A DNA stretch of 10,472 nucleotides, taken from positions 1 through 10,472 of the forward strand of contig DATIHO010000130.1 of NCBI GenBank assembly GCA_035480615.1. The letters run 5' to 3'. The notes beneath the pieces are model-generated. The model was not told the origin of the DNA. It saw only the letters and a list, made by a program, of their open reading frames with translations, and did not search any database. Source of the DNA: CAIPFQ01 sp035480615. Its GTDB lineage: Bacteria > Chlamydiota > Chlamydiia > Chlamydiales > SM23-39. Of the stretch, positions 1-5,459 are shown in pieces (the first letter of the stretch is position 1; each line of letters begins with the position of its first letter). The position numbers and the translations under genes are program-made.

Positions 1-783
1 TTGCAGCTTACACCTGCCCCTGAACTTCCTGACCCAATAGTTTCCTATGAGATACAAGAAGATGACGTCGCTTGGTCATCGCTTTTGCAGCTTCCACCTG
101 CCTCTGATGAGATTCAAGAAGATCAAGAAGATGGTGTCGCAATGAAAAAATGCGCTTTTTGCAAAACAACAAAAGCAAAAGAATATCGCAAACACCCGAA
201 CGACAAGACTATTTGGCTCTGCAGACATTGTCATTACGAATTCCCGAAACTGGGAACATGCGCTAATTGCCCTACAATATTAGCAAAAGAATGGTGCATA
301 CATCCGGACAATAAGACTCTTCAGCTCTGCGGAAATTGTCATTACAACTTCCAGAAACTGGGAACATGCGCTAATTGCGGTACACTATTCTCAAAAGCAT
401 GGCGCACAAATCCGAAGAACCCTAATACTACGATCTGCATGGATTGTTGTAATAAAATGCTGAATTTGGAAACAAAAAAAAAGCCCCCAGCTTGCCCTAA
501 TTTTGGTTGCATCACAAAAGACGTAAAATCATGGCGCGCAGATCCGGAGAACCCTCGTATTCTGATCTGCATCAACTGTTATTATCGGAAAGACGGTGAT
601 ACGCGGGCGAAACGGGCACGGCTCGGCCCGAAACGGGAAAAAATATGCCTTGAACCTAATTGCCCCACCAAGCCAACGCGCACCCATCCCGGATTTCCAA
701 AGCAGAGTGCGTATCAGCTCTGCAGGAAGCATTTTGACAGGCACCAGAAAGGCGGAACATGCTCATGCAATTTGCCCAATTGA
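1..783 (+). CDS. Tandem GATA-like zinc-finger protein (probably 5'-truncated by window edge)
   Basis: The frame is open from base 1 (codon TTG) to a TGA at 781-783, so the true start probably lies upstream. Five zinc-finger-like units are visible. The Cys positions are 51/54/74/77, 87/90/110/113, 123/126/146/149 and 165/170/190/193, then 216/221/241 with His244. The spacing is C-x2-C-x19-C-x2-C in units 1-3 and C-x4-C-x19-C-x2-(C/H) in units 4-5. Unit 3 (CANCGT...AWR.NP...ICMDC) closely resembles the eukaryotic GATA consensus CxNCxT...WR...LCNxC. The first three units repeat every 36 residues, and an exact 25-nt DNA repeat (246-270 and 354-378) suggests recent duplication. The N-terminus is acidic and carries two copies of a QLxPA...EIQED...VA motif (residues 2-24 and 30-47). 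No enzymatic domain is seen. Nucleic-acid or protein binding, possibly as a secreted host-directed effector, is inference. The fold assignment is moderately sure; the function is unknown. Confidence 0.75.
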   Translation: MQLTPAPELPDPIVSYEIQEDDVAWSSLLQLPPASDEIQEDQEDGVAMKKCAFCKTTKAKEYRKHPNDKTIWLCRHCHYEFPKLGTCANCPTILAKEWCIHPDNKTLQLCGNCHYNFQKLGTCANCGTLFSKAWRTNPKNPNTTICMDCCNKMLNLETKKKPPACPNFGCITKDVKSWRADPENPRILICINCYYRKDGDTRAKRARLGPKREKICLEPNCPTKPTRTHPGFPKQSAYQLCRKHFDRHQKGGTCSCNLPN

Positions 784-797
784 CAAGGATGCCCTTT

Positions 798-819
798 GAT
801 GCGCTTTCGTGAGCGCATC
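798..819. terminator. Hairpin just downstream of the zinc-finger gene, possible terminator
   Basis: A perfect 8-bp stem (GATGCGCT at 798-805, AGCGCATC at 812-819) encloses a 6-nt loop, 14 nt after the stop codon. No T-run follows on the plus strand, so intrinsic termination is only a possibility. Confidence 0.35.
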
Positions 820-848
820 TCAAATATTCCAGCCCCGTTTTCGTTCAA

Positions 849-959
849 GTATTTGAACCCAGATTTGGGGGGCGAGCAAAGTGCGGAGCAGGGCAGCAAC
901 TTGCATCAAGTTGTTGAGCGCGAGCACAAAGCTCGTCGGCATAAAGATGGGTCAAATAC
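849..959. repeat. Imperfect ~110-bp palindrome with nested hairpins
   Basis: The outer arms are 849-864 and 946-959; they match over about 14 bp with one bulge and end in GTATTTGA and TCAAATAC. Inside are a perfect 7-bp stem with a 3-nt loop (CAACTTG 897-903, CAAGTTG 907-913) and a CGAGC/GCTCG stem just after it. No ORF with coding character is seen here. On the minus strand the core reads GCTCGCGC, hairpin, GCTCC, which resembles the plus-strand core of the palindrome at 2067-2230. It may belong to an intergenic repeat family of this genome. Confidence 0.5.
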
Positions 960-1033
960 GTAAGCGAATTTACGCAATCAGACACTCGTTGAAGAATACG
1001 AGCCCCTTTTCAAAAATCGATTTTCGGCGCTTT

Positions 1034-1207
1034 GAGAGACCGTGAACGGATTTCGGCTTCGTCGATTTTGGGGATTATTTTGACCGATTTTCGGTTTGTT
1101 TTTGAGGGGTAATATACATTTGGTCGATATTACCCCCCAAAAACAAACCGAAAATCGGTTCAAAAGAACCCCAAAATCGACAGAAGCGAAATCCGTTAAC
1201 AGTCTCT
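1034..1207. repeat. Large inverted repeat (~81-bp arms, 11-nt loop)
   Basis: The left arm (1034-1115) and right arm (1127-1207) are complementary at roughly 85% of positions by eye. The innermost 33 bp carry a single mismatch. The 11-nt loop is 1116-1126. Transcribed from either strand, this would fold into a very long hairpin. It could be a MITE-like element, a strong bidirectional transcription block or an RNase III-type substrate; the sequence alone does not decide. No transposase-like reading frame lies within it. Confidence 0.8.
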
Positions 1208-1213
1208 GAACCC

Positions 1214-1245
1214 ACCCAAAGGCCAACTTTTGAATCACTTTGGGT
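1214..1245. repeat. 8-bp inverted repeat ACCCAAAG/CTTTGGGT
   Basis: ACCCAAAG at 1214-1221 pairs with CTTTGGGT at 1238-1245 across a 16-nt loop. The right arm lies inside a 19-nt sequence that recurs at 6323-6341, and it abuts the TA where the IS630 element is inserted. Confidence 0.5.
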
Positions 1246-1248
1246 ATA
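1230..1248 (+). repeat. 19-nt dispersed repeat, copy 1
   Basis: TTGAATCACTTTGGGTATA occurs here and identically at 6323-6341 in the same orientation. An exact 19-mer twice in 10 kb is unlikely by chance. The shorter core TTTGGGTATA also occurs at 2123-2132. This copy sits immediately before the IS630 left end. Confidence 0.55.
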
Positions 1249-2068
1249 TAGTGGTTCCGATTCAATCGTATAGAAAAATGTTTGCTTGGTGTTAAGATAT
1301 TAGCCATGAAAAAACTGAGGGATCATAGCTTATGTGCGTGACCAATATCGAATAGAATACTCCAGAAGTGGCATGACAGATTGGCTAGTACAGCACGGAT
1401 TTACCTATAAACGGCCCAAAAAAGTACCCGGGAAATTGGATCCTGAAAAACAACGAGTTTTTATAGAGCAGTACACGGCTTTAAAGGAGACCTTGAAGCC
1501 GGATGAAGAGATTTATTTCATAGATGCTGTGCATCCCGAGCATCAATCTCAAGCTGTATGTGGGTGGATCAAGAAAGGCGTTCAAAAAACTTTACAGACG
1601 TCAGGGAAACAACTACGACTGCATTTTGCGGGAGCTCTTTGCCTCACAGGAATGAAAATTTATGCGGAGGAATATAAGACAGTTGATGCTGATGCAATGC
1701 TCGATTTTTTCAAGAAGTTAGAAAAACAAACAGAAGCTCGAGTTATTCATGTGATTTTGGACAATGCTAGATCGAACAAGAATAATAAATTAAATGAGTT
1801 TTTAATGTCCTCTAGGATTAAAGTGCACTATCTTCCTCCTTATTCACCGAATTTGAATCCTATCGAACGCCTGTGGAAGATCTTGAGGGAAAATACGGTA
1901 TACAATCGATATTACGAAACATCGGCGACTTTTTTTCAGGCAATTAGGGGGTTCTTCTTAGAGGAGGTGCCGAAACTAACAGATATTTTGAAATGTCGGA
2001 TTAACGACAAGTTTCAGGTCATTGACCTGAACCCCATTAGGTTAGCCGTTTGAATCGGCACTACTATA
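1247..2068 (+). mobile_element. Internally deleted IS630-family insertion sequence
   Basis: Terminal inverted repeats of about 21 bp lie at 1247-1267 and 2048-2068 (18 of 21 positions match; shared core CCGATTCAA). Each is flanked by TA (1245-1246 and 2069-2070), matching the TA target duplication known for IS630/Tc1-mariner elements. The element is about 822 bp, shorter than the roughly 1.1 kb usual for the family, because the transposase has lost its N-terminal half. The exact ends may shift by 2 bp because the border reads TATATA. It inserted between the CTTTGGG and CCGAAAC sequences of the surrounding palindromes. Confidence 0.8.
1306..2053 (+). pseudogene. IS630 family transposase, N-terminal DNA-binding domain deleted
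   Basis: The open frame from GTG at 1334 to TGA at 2051-2053 encodes 239 residues. It covers the end of the second helix-turn-helix region (YSRSGMTDWLVQHGFTYKRPK) and a complete DDE domain: Asp64 in YFIDAVHP, Asp143 in VILDNARSN and Glu178 in SPNLNPIERLWK. Full IS630 transposases are about 340-360 residues. Here only some 65 bp separate the left inverted repeat from the frame. An ATG at 1306 reads MKKLRD, like a typical IS630 N-terminus, but ends after 11 codons, and a TGA at 1316-1318 blocks the DDE frame. This indicates an internal deletion of roughly 100 codons. The catalytic triad remains, but the protein would lack most of its end-binding domain, so autonomous transposition is unlikely. 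Confidence 0.85.
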
Positions 2069-2230
2069 TACCGAAACAACCTGAAGAATCGGTTTTTGAC
2101 GACGTCGGCTTGGCAGCATTTTTTTGGGTATAGCTCGCGCCTTGCCAGAGGCAATGGTCGCTCGCTCCAGACGCAAAAAACTGCGCCGCCTCCTTGTCAA
2201 ATTCCCGATTCTTCAGGTTGTTTCGGTATA
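2067..2230. repeat. 164-bp palindromic element with perfect 26-bp arms
   Basis: The arms 2067-2092 and 2205-2230 are perfect 26-bp inverted repeats (outer end TATACCGAAACAACC). Pairing continues imperfectly inward (TTTGAC with GTCAAA). A small central hairpin, TTGCC-AGA-GGCAA, lies around 2142-2154. The left arm overlaps the IS630 target TA. The layout suggests a MITE-like or REP-like intergenic element, or a bidirectional structural terminator; which one is unknown. Confidence 0.75.
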
Positions 2231-2415
2231 AGCCATTGACAAAATATTTTAGTTATATTTTGCTTCAAGTGTTACATTCGACTTATGCATTTTTTGACGC
2301 AAAGCCTCCGCCCGAGAGAATCGTCAAAAACATACAAAATCAAGTGAAACTTTGGTCATTTGAGGAACTGAAAAAATGTACAAAGTCGGATAAACCATTA
2401 GACTGGGAGATATCG
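2231..2415 (+). promoter_or_regulatory. Leader region of the MNIO cluster, with a 9-bp inverted repeat
   Basis: This non-coding stretch precedes the Cys-rich peptide gene. TTTTTGACG (2291-2299) and CGTCAAAAA (2322-2330) form a perfect 9-bp inverted repeat with a 22-nt loop, which could be a leader hairpin or operator. A weak promoter-like pair, TTGCTT (2261-2266), 17 nt, then TTATGC (2284-2289), lies just upstream of it. A GGGAG Shine-Dalgarno at 2405-2409 sits 6 nt before the ATG. The frame is open upstream to 2194, but that part crosses the palindrome arm and lacks coding character. Confidence 0.35.
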
Positions 2416-2787
2416 ATGAAAAAAAATATTCTAAAAATAGCAGTGATGGGCATTGCTATGAGCGGTTTGATTACAAGTTGTACTATGAAATCAAAATCTG
2501 CAGAGCCGCAAAATGATAATGCGTCTTGTTCAGGCAAGACAGGTTGTAAGGGCACGCCAAGCGACGACGCAAAATCCGGCTGCAAAGGCGTAAGCGGCTG
2601 TACAGGAAAAAGCGATTGCACTGGCAACACAGGCTGCAAGGGAATGAATGGGTGCACAGGAAAAAGCGACTGCACAGGGATAAGCAAAATGGAGAGCAAT
2701 CCAGGCTCCGATGCGTCTTCCGAAAGGCAGCAAAAACGAGAGACTGTAGCAAAACAAATAGAAGCACCACCATCAACAGATACTTAA
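2416..2787 (+). CDS. Cys-rich lipoprotein-like RiPP precursor candidate (HvfA/BufA-like role)
   Basis: The product is 123 residues. ATG 2416 is chosen over upstream starts because of the GGGAG ribosome site and because it begins a classic signal sequence, MKKNILKIAVMGIAMSGL, ending in the lipobox ITSC (Cys22). The mature part has eight Cys-x-Gly motifs at Cys38, 44, 56, 62, 68, 74, 80 and 86. They are six residues apart except for one 12-residue gap, giving a CxGxx(G/D) repeat. A 54-nt duplication (CTGKSDC twice, 18 residues apart) shows how the array grew. The tail is polar and ends ...APPSTDT. It lies just upstream of a DUF692/MNIO enzyme and a DUF2063 protein, the known maturases of Cys-containing metallophore peptides (HvfA, bufferins). 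The precursor role is therefore inferred from context and Cys array; classical EGKCG motifs are absent. A plain metal-binding lipoprotein is the alternative. Confidence 0.75.
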   Translation: MKKNILKIAVMGIAMSGLITSCTMKSKSAEPQNDNASCSGKTGCKGTPSDDAKSGCKGVSGCTGKSDCTGNTGCKGMNGCTGKSDCTGISKMESNPGSDASSERQQKRETVAKQIEAPPSTDT

Positions 2788-2820
2788 GCAGATCTTTTGC
2801 ACAATTCAAGCCCGCAATGT

Positions 2821-3657
2821 ATGCCTAATCTTGGAATCGGGATCGGCTTGAGGCCGGTCCATTTTCAAGAAATTTTCTCCACCTGGCCCTCAATCGATTG
2901 GTTTGAGATCATTAGTGAAAATTTCATGGGAGGCGGACTGCCTCTGAGGAATTTGGAACGGATTTTAGAGCGCTATCCAGTGGTTATGCATGGGGTAAGT
3001 TTATGCATCGGAAGCGCGGCGCCTCTGGATTGGGATTATTTAAAAAAATTAAAAGCGCTCGCGCAAAAAACAAAAACTCCTTGGCTCTCCGATCATCTAT
3101 GCTGGGGTCGACTACCCAATGCCCGTTTTCATGATCTTCTTCCTCTTCCCCGTACGCAAGAAGTCATCGAATACGTCGCCAATCGGGCAAAAATCGTTCA
3201 AGATTATCTGGAAATTCCATTCGCTCTTGAAAATCTCTCTTCAAATGCCAGTTTCACAAGCGATACCATGCCGGAATGGGATTTTTATACGGCGGTCGTA
3301 GAAAAAGCGGATATTTTCATGATGCTCGACGTCAATAATATCTATGTATCGAGTCGAAATGACGGATTTGATCCCAAAGAATATTATTCAAATCTTCCAT
3401 TAAAGCGGGTGATTCAGATCCATCTGGCCGGTCATAGCGATTATGGACGCTACATCTTAGATACGCACGACTATCCGGTACGTGAAGAGGTTTGGGAAAT
3501 TTATCGGGAAGTCTATTCGAAAACAAATGGCGTTTCAACTCTTCTCGAATGGGATGATCGATTTATTCCATTTGAAGAGACCTGGAAAGAGGCGCTCAAA
3601 GCTAAAATCTATCAAAAACAGTTTGCTCATGACAGAAGTTCCCGAATCACTATCTGA
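2821..3657 (+). CDS. DUF692 / MNIO-type peptide maturase (HvfB/BufB-like)
   Basis: Multinuclear non-heme iron oxidative enzyme of the DUF692 TIM-barrel family (MbnB, BufB and HvfB relatives), which oxidises peptide Cys residues into oxazolone/thioamide or thiooxazole groups. The 278 residues match the family length. The conserved ligand motifs are all present: HGVSLCIG (His57), LSDHLCW (Asp91, His92), FALENLSS (Glu137), MLDVNNIYVSS (Asp170, Asn173), IHLAGH (His201, His205), LDTHD (Asp214, His216) and LLEWD (Glu243). The N-terminus LGIGIGLRP..F is also typical. ATG 2821 is preferred because family members begin just before this motif; an in-frame TTG at 2797 is possible and neither has a clear Shine-Dalgarno. 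It follows the Cys-rich peptide gene by 33 nt and overlaps the DUF2063 gene. The likely substrate is the upstream peptide. Family assignment is very secure; the product chemistry is inferred. Confidence 0.93.
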   Translation: MPNLGIGIGLRPVHFQEIFSTWPSIDWFEIISENFMGGGLPLRNLERILERYPVVMHGVSLCIGSAAPLDWDYLKKLKALAQKTKTPWLSDHLCWGRLPNARFHDLLPLPRTQEVIEYVANRAKIVQDYLEIPFALENLSSNASFTSDTMPEWDFYTAVVEKADIFMMLDVNNIYVSSRNDGFDPKEYYSNLPLKRVIQIHLAGHSDYGRYILDTHDYPVREEVWEIYREVYSKTNGVSTLLEWDDRFIPFEETWKEALKAKIYQKQFAHDRSSRITI

Positions 3658-4462
3658 AATGCAAATTTGGTTTGCCAGGCAGATCACCTCCCCAATTAAA
3701 GAAAGCGATTCGGCGCATATCCCGCTTTATCCACCCGCCCTAATCGAGGAAATTCGCAATCGGATCTCTCCCGGCCTACATTTAACCAGTGAAGAGAGGA
3801 TCGGCATCTATCAACAACAATATTGGTGGCGACTTTTCAATATCTGCCAAGAAATTTTCCCTAGCCTTGTCCGCTTTTTTAACTATGAGGATTTCAATGA
3901 TCTTATCGCGGAGCCGTATCTATTGAAATATCCACCAAGCGGTTGGTTCCTTTCTGACCTTGGATCAAACCTGCCCAAATGGATTAGAGAATTCTATCGT
4001 AAAAGCGACGCCGCTTTGGTATTGGGGCTTGCATTGATCGATCTTGGGTATGAAAAACTGCTGTTTACGGAATTATTGCCCCCAATTAACCCTAATGCCA
4101 TTTGTGAATGGGAAATGAAAACCTTGTTGCTGCAGCCTTATGTTCTTTTGTTTGAATTTGATGCGGATCTATTTTCTTTCCGATCCCACCTCATGGAACA
4201 TCCACCTCAATATTTTCAAATAAACAACTTTCCTCCAATTGACAATAACGGCAAAAAAAGATACTTCGTTCTCTACCGAAGCCAGGAAACAAGCCTCTGC
4301 GAGGAGATCTCTGCAGAATTCTTTCACTTGCTGTCTCGATTCAAAAAAGGCACTACGCTGGCTGCACTGATGCCTTTTTTGAAAAAATGTAATCATGTCT
4401 TCGAATTATTTCAGATCATGGGGGCAAGAGGTTGGCTGACCTATTTATCCCAAGCCATATAA
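3629..4462 (+). CDS. DUF2063 family RiPP maturation partner (HvfC/BufC-like)
   Basis: The product is 277 residues. Its N-terminal part (about 8-110) has DUF2063 character: EMQIWFARQIT, then YPPALIEEIRNRIS, SEERIGIYQQQYWWRLFNICQEIFPSLVRFF and FNDLIAEPYLLKYPPS. The C-terminal half is a winged-helix-like region typical of these partner proteins, ending ...MGARGWLTYLSQAI. DUF2063 proteins bind the MNIO enzyme and help recognise the precursor peptide. ATG 3629 overlaps the end of the DUF692 gene by 29 nt, suggesting translational coupling; an in-frame ATG at 3659 is an alternative start just after the DUF692 stop. No hairpin terminator is obvious behind it, and a promoter-like sequence begins about 45 nt downstream. 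Confidence 0.88.
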   Translation: MTEVPESLSEMQIWFARQITSPIKESDSAHIPLYPPALIEEIRNRISPGLHLTSEERIGIYQQQYWWRLFNICQEIFPSLVRFFNYEDFNDLIAEPYLLKYPPSGWFLSDLGSNLPKWIREFYRKSDAALVLGLALIDLGYEKLLFTELLPPINPNAICEWEMKTLLLQPYVLLFEFDADLFSFRSHLMEHPPQYFQINNFPPIDNNGKKRYFVLYRSQETSLCEEISAEFFHLLSRFKKGTTLAALMPFLKKCNHVFELFQIMGARGWLTYLSQAI

Positions 4463-4507
4463 TTCAACAACAGTCTCCATTCTATCTTTAAAGAAATTTT
4501 TTACATA

Positions 4508-4536
4508 TTGCAAATTACATACAATCATGGTATCAT
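4508..4536 (+). promoter_or_regulatory. Sigma-70-like promoter for the two downstream ORFs
   Basis: TTGCAA (4508-4513), a 17-nt spacer and TATCAT (4531-4536) make a good housekeeping-type promoter. It would start transcription about 20 nt before the ATG at 4564. This suggests that the two following ORFs are transcribed separately from the MNIO cluster. Confidence 0.5.
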
Positions 4537-4563
4537 ATTGCCAAAATTAACTTTGATGGTTTT

Positions 4564-4962
4564 ATGATTACACAAAACATTTTATCAGATTTCGTGGAGC
4601 AATGTGCATCTGTAAGAAAACAGACGGACAATTTTAATGTTCAGTTTCAGCAGTTTATGAACTCAAAAGGCGTTTGCGACTCAGCTGCTCTAGCTGATCA
4701 AATGACCCGAACGGAAAGTATAGCGAAGCAAATCAATGACGATATCGATAAAATACATACAATGTATGAAAACGATATTGACGATAGATGCTCATTTGGC
4801 CCACACACAGAAGAATATGCAACATGGAAGAATACAAGGACAAAAGTTCGATGGCTTTATAAATGGGCTGAAAAGCGCCGCAAAATCACAAGGGAAATGC
4901 GTGCCGGGCAACTACAATGTTTACAAGATTGTTTAGTCACCGACATAAAAAGGCATATCTAA
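4564..4962 (+). CDS. Hypothetical helical protein
   Basis: The product is 132 residues, with no family recognised. It has no signal peptide or membrane segment. The composition is polar and appears largely helical, with a stretch resembling a coiled coil around residues 35-75 (AALADQMTRTESIAKQINDD), then a Lys/Arg/Trp-rich region (TKVRWLYKWAEKRRKITREM). Four Cys residues occur, two near the C-terminus (CLQDC). A promoter-like sequence lies just upstream. Its last 46 nt overlap the start of the next ORF in the -1 frame, so the two may be co-translated, or they may be halves of one gene broken by an indel in the A-run at 4947-4951. Confidence 0.6.
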   Translation: MITQNILSDFVEQCASVRKQTDNFNVQFQQFMNSKGVCDSAALADQMTRTESIAKQINDDIDKIHTMYENDIDDRCSFGPHTEEYATWKNTRTKVRWLYKWAEKRRKITREMRAGQLQCLQDCLVTDIKRHI

Positions 4963-5423
4963 AAAACTTCGATGCATGGCACAATCCTTTCCGTAAACCA
5001 AAAAATAACGGTATGCATCGAATCGCCTCTTTTAATAACATCCGAAGCGTCCTGCTCAGCTGCTCGAGAGAGATGGCACATAGAAGAACAATTCTTTCGG
5101 TTTCCTGTTCTTTCGCCAAAGGGATTTCAGGCATTGTTGAGATGATCAGCGGCGCCGGCACAATCGTTGCTTTCATTGCCACTTTTCAATTCCCCCTCTT
5201 GGGTGGCTGCTTTACATTGTCAAGTTTCTTTACCTTTCTCTCAGCTCATGAGATTCGCGTAATCGCTAAAAATGGAGAAGAACTTGTCGGAGGCTCGATC
5301 TTGTTGCGAGGGAAAGCTGCCTGGACCCCTGAACAATTTACACGCATTCTTCTTAAAGACACTCTCATTACCCATGATTTTTTTGGTTCTTTCATTACAA
5401 AGATCTTGGAATACACGCTTTAA
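4917..5423 (+). CDS. Hypothetical membrane protein with two-lobed hydrophobic segment (Inc-like)
   Basis: The product is 168 residues. A basic N-terminal half (HRHKKAY, RKPKNN, MAHRRT) precedes a hydrophobic stretch at about residues 69-110. That stretch splits into two lobes around FQFPLLGG, implying a tight two-helix hairpin, followed by a polar C-terminus of about 55 residues. Paired closely spaced helices of this kind are the hallmark of chlamydial inclusion membrane (Inc) proteins, but they also occur in ordinary small membrane proteins. The start at 4917 is uncertain: no good ribosome site is seen, and ATGs at 5013 and 5073 are alternatives. It could also be the C-terminal half of the preceding frame. 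It converges with doxX, with stop codons about 20 nt apart. Confidence 0.6.
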   Translation: MFTRLFSHRHKKAYLKNFDAWHNPFRKPKNNGMHRIASFNNIRSVLLSCSREMAHRRTILSVSCSFAKGISGIVEMISGAGTIVAFIATFQFPLLGGCFTLSSFFTFLSAHEIRVIAKNGEELVGGSILLRGKAAWTPEQFTRILLKDTLITHDFFGSFITKILEYTL

Positions 5424-5434
5424 TACTATTTCTC

Positions 5435-5459
5435 GAAAACAGTCTATTTTTCTGTTTTC
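5435..5459. terminator. Possible bidirectional terminator between convergent genes
   Basis: GAAAACAG (5435-5442) and CTGTTTTC (5452-5459) form a perfect 8-bp stem with a 9-nt T-rich loop, between and slightly overlapping the 3' ends of the converging genes. The stem is AT-rich, so termination strength is doubtful. Confidence 0.4.

Larger units (their letters stand above)
784..1244. other. Gene-free, palindrome-rich spacer
   Basis: About 460 bp without a convincing gene separate the zinc-finger gene from the IS630 remnant. The stretch is dominated by inverted repeats: 798-819, 849-959, small 5-bp stems at 959-974 and 985-1002, the large one at 1034-1207, and 1214-1245. The only sizeable reading frame (978-1307, minus) runs through the large palindrome and into the transposon end, and its product has no recognisable features. 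Confidence 0.6.

Noticed and set aside
784..1030. tRNA or other known structured RNA
   Set aside because: Many small hairpins are present but no cloverleaf, T-loop consensus or recognised RNA motif could be found by eye.
978..1307. 109-codon minus-strand reading frame
   Set aside because: It runs through both arms of the large palindrome and crosses the IS630 left end. Its product has no domain, signal or family resemblance, so it is best explained as chance openness of repeat DNA.
2194..2415. Upstream in-frame extension of the Cys-rich peptide gene
   Set aside because: The extension crosses the palindrome arm and the 9-bp inverted repeat. ATG 2416 has a good Shine-Dalgarno and begins a textbook signal peptide, which would be internal otherwise.
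2527..2679. Regular DNA repeats resembling a CRISPR or minisatellite
   Set aside because: The repeats are in-frame multiples of 18 nt, keep a coding pattern and have no spacers, so they are protein repeats.
2340..2809. Three minus-strand frames opposite the Cys-rich peptide gene
   Set aside because: They are mirror frames produced by the repetitive Cys/Gly/Lys codons on the plus strand, with low-complexity products such as Leu-Phe-Pro-Val repeats.
4564..5423. Toxin-antitoxin pair
   Set aside because: The overlap of two small ORFs suggested it, but neither protein resembles a known toxin or antitoxin, and the second is a two-helix membrane protein with a long basic N-terminus.
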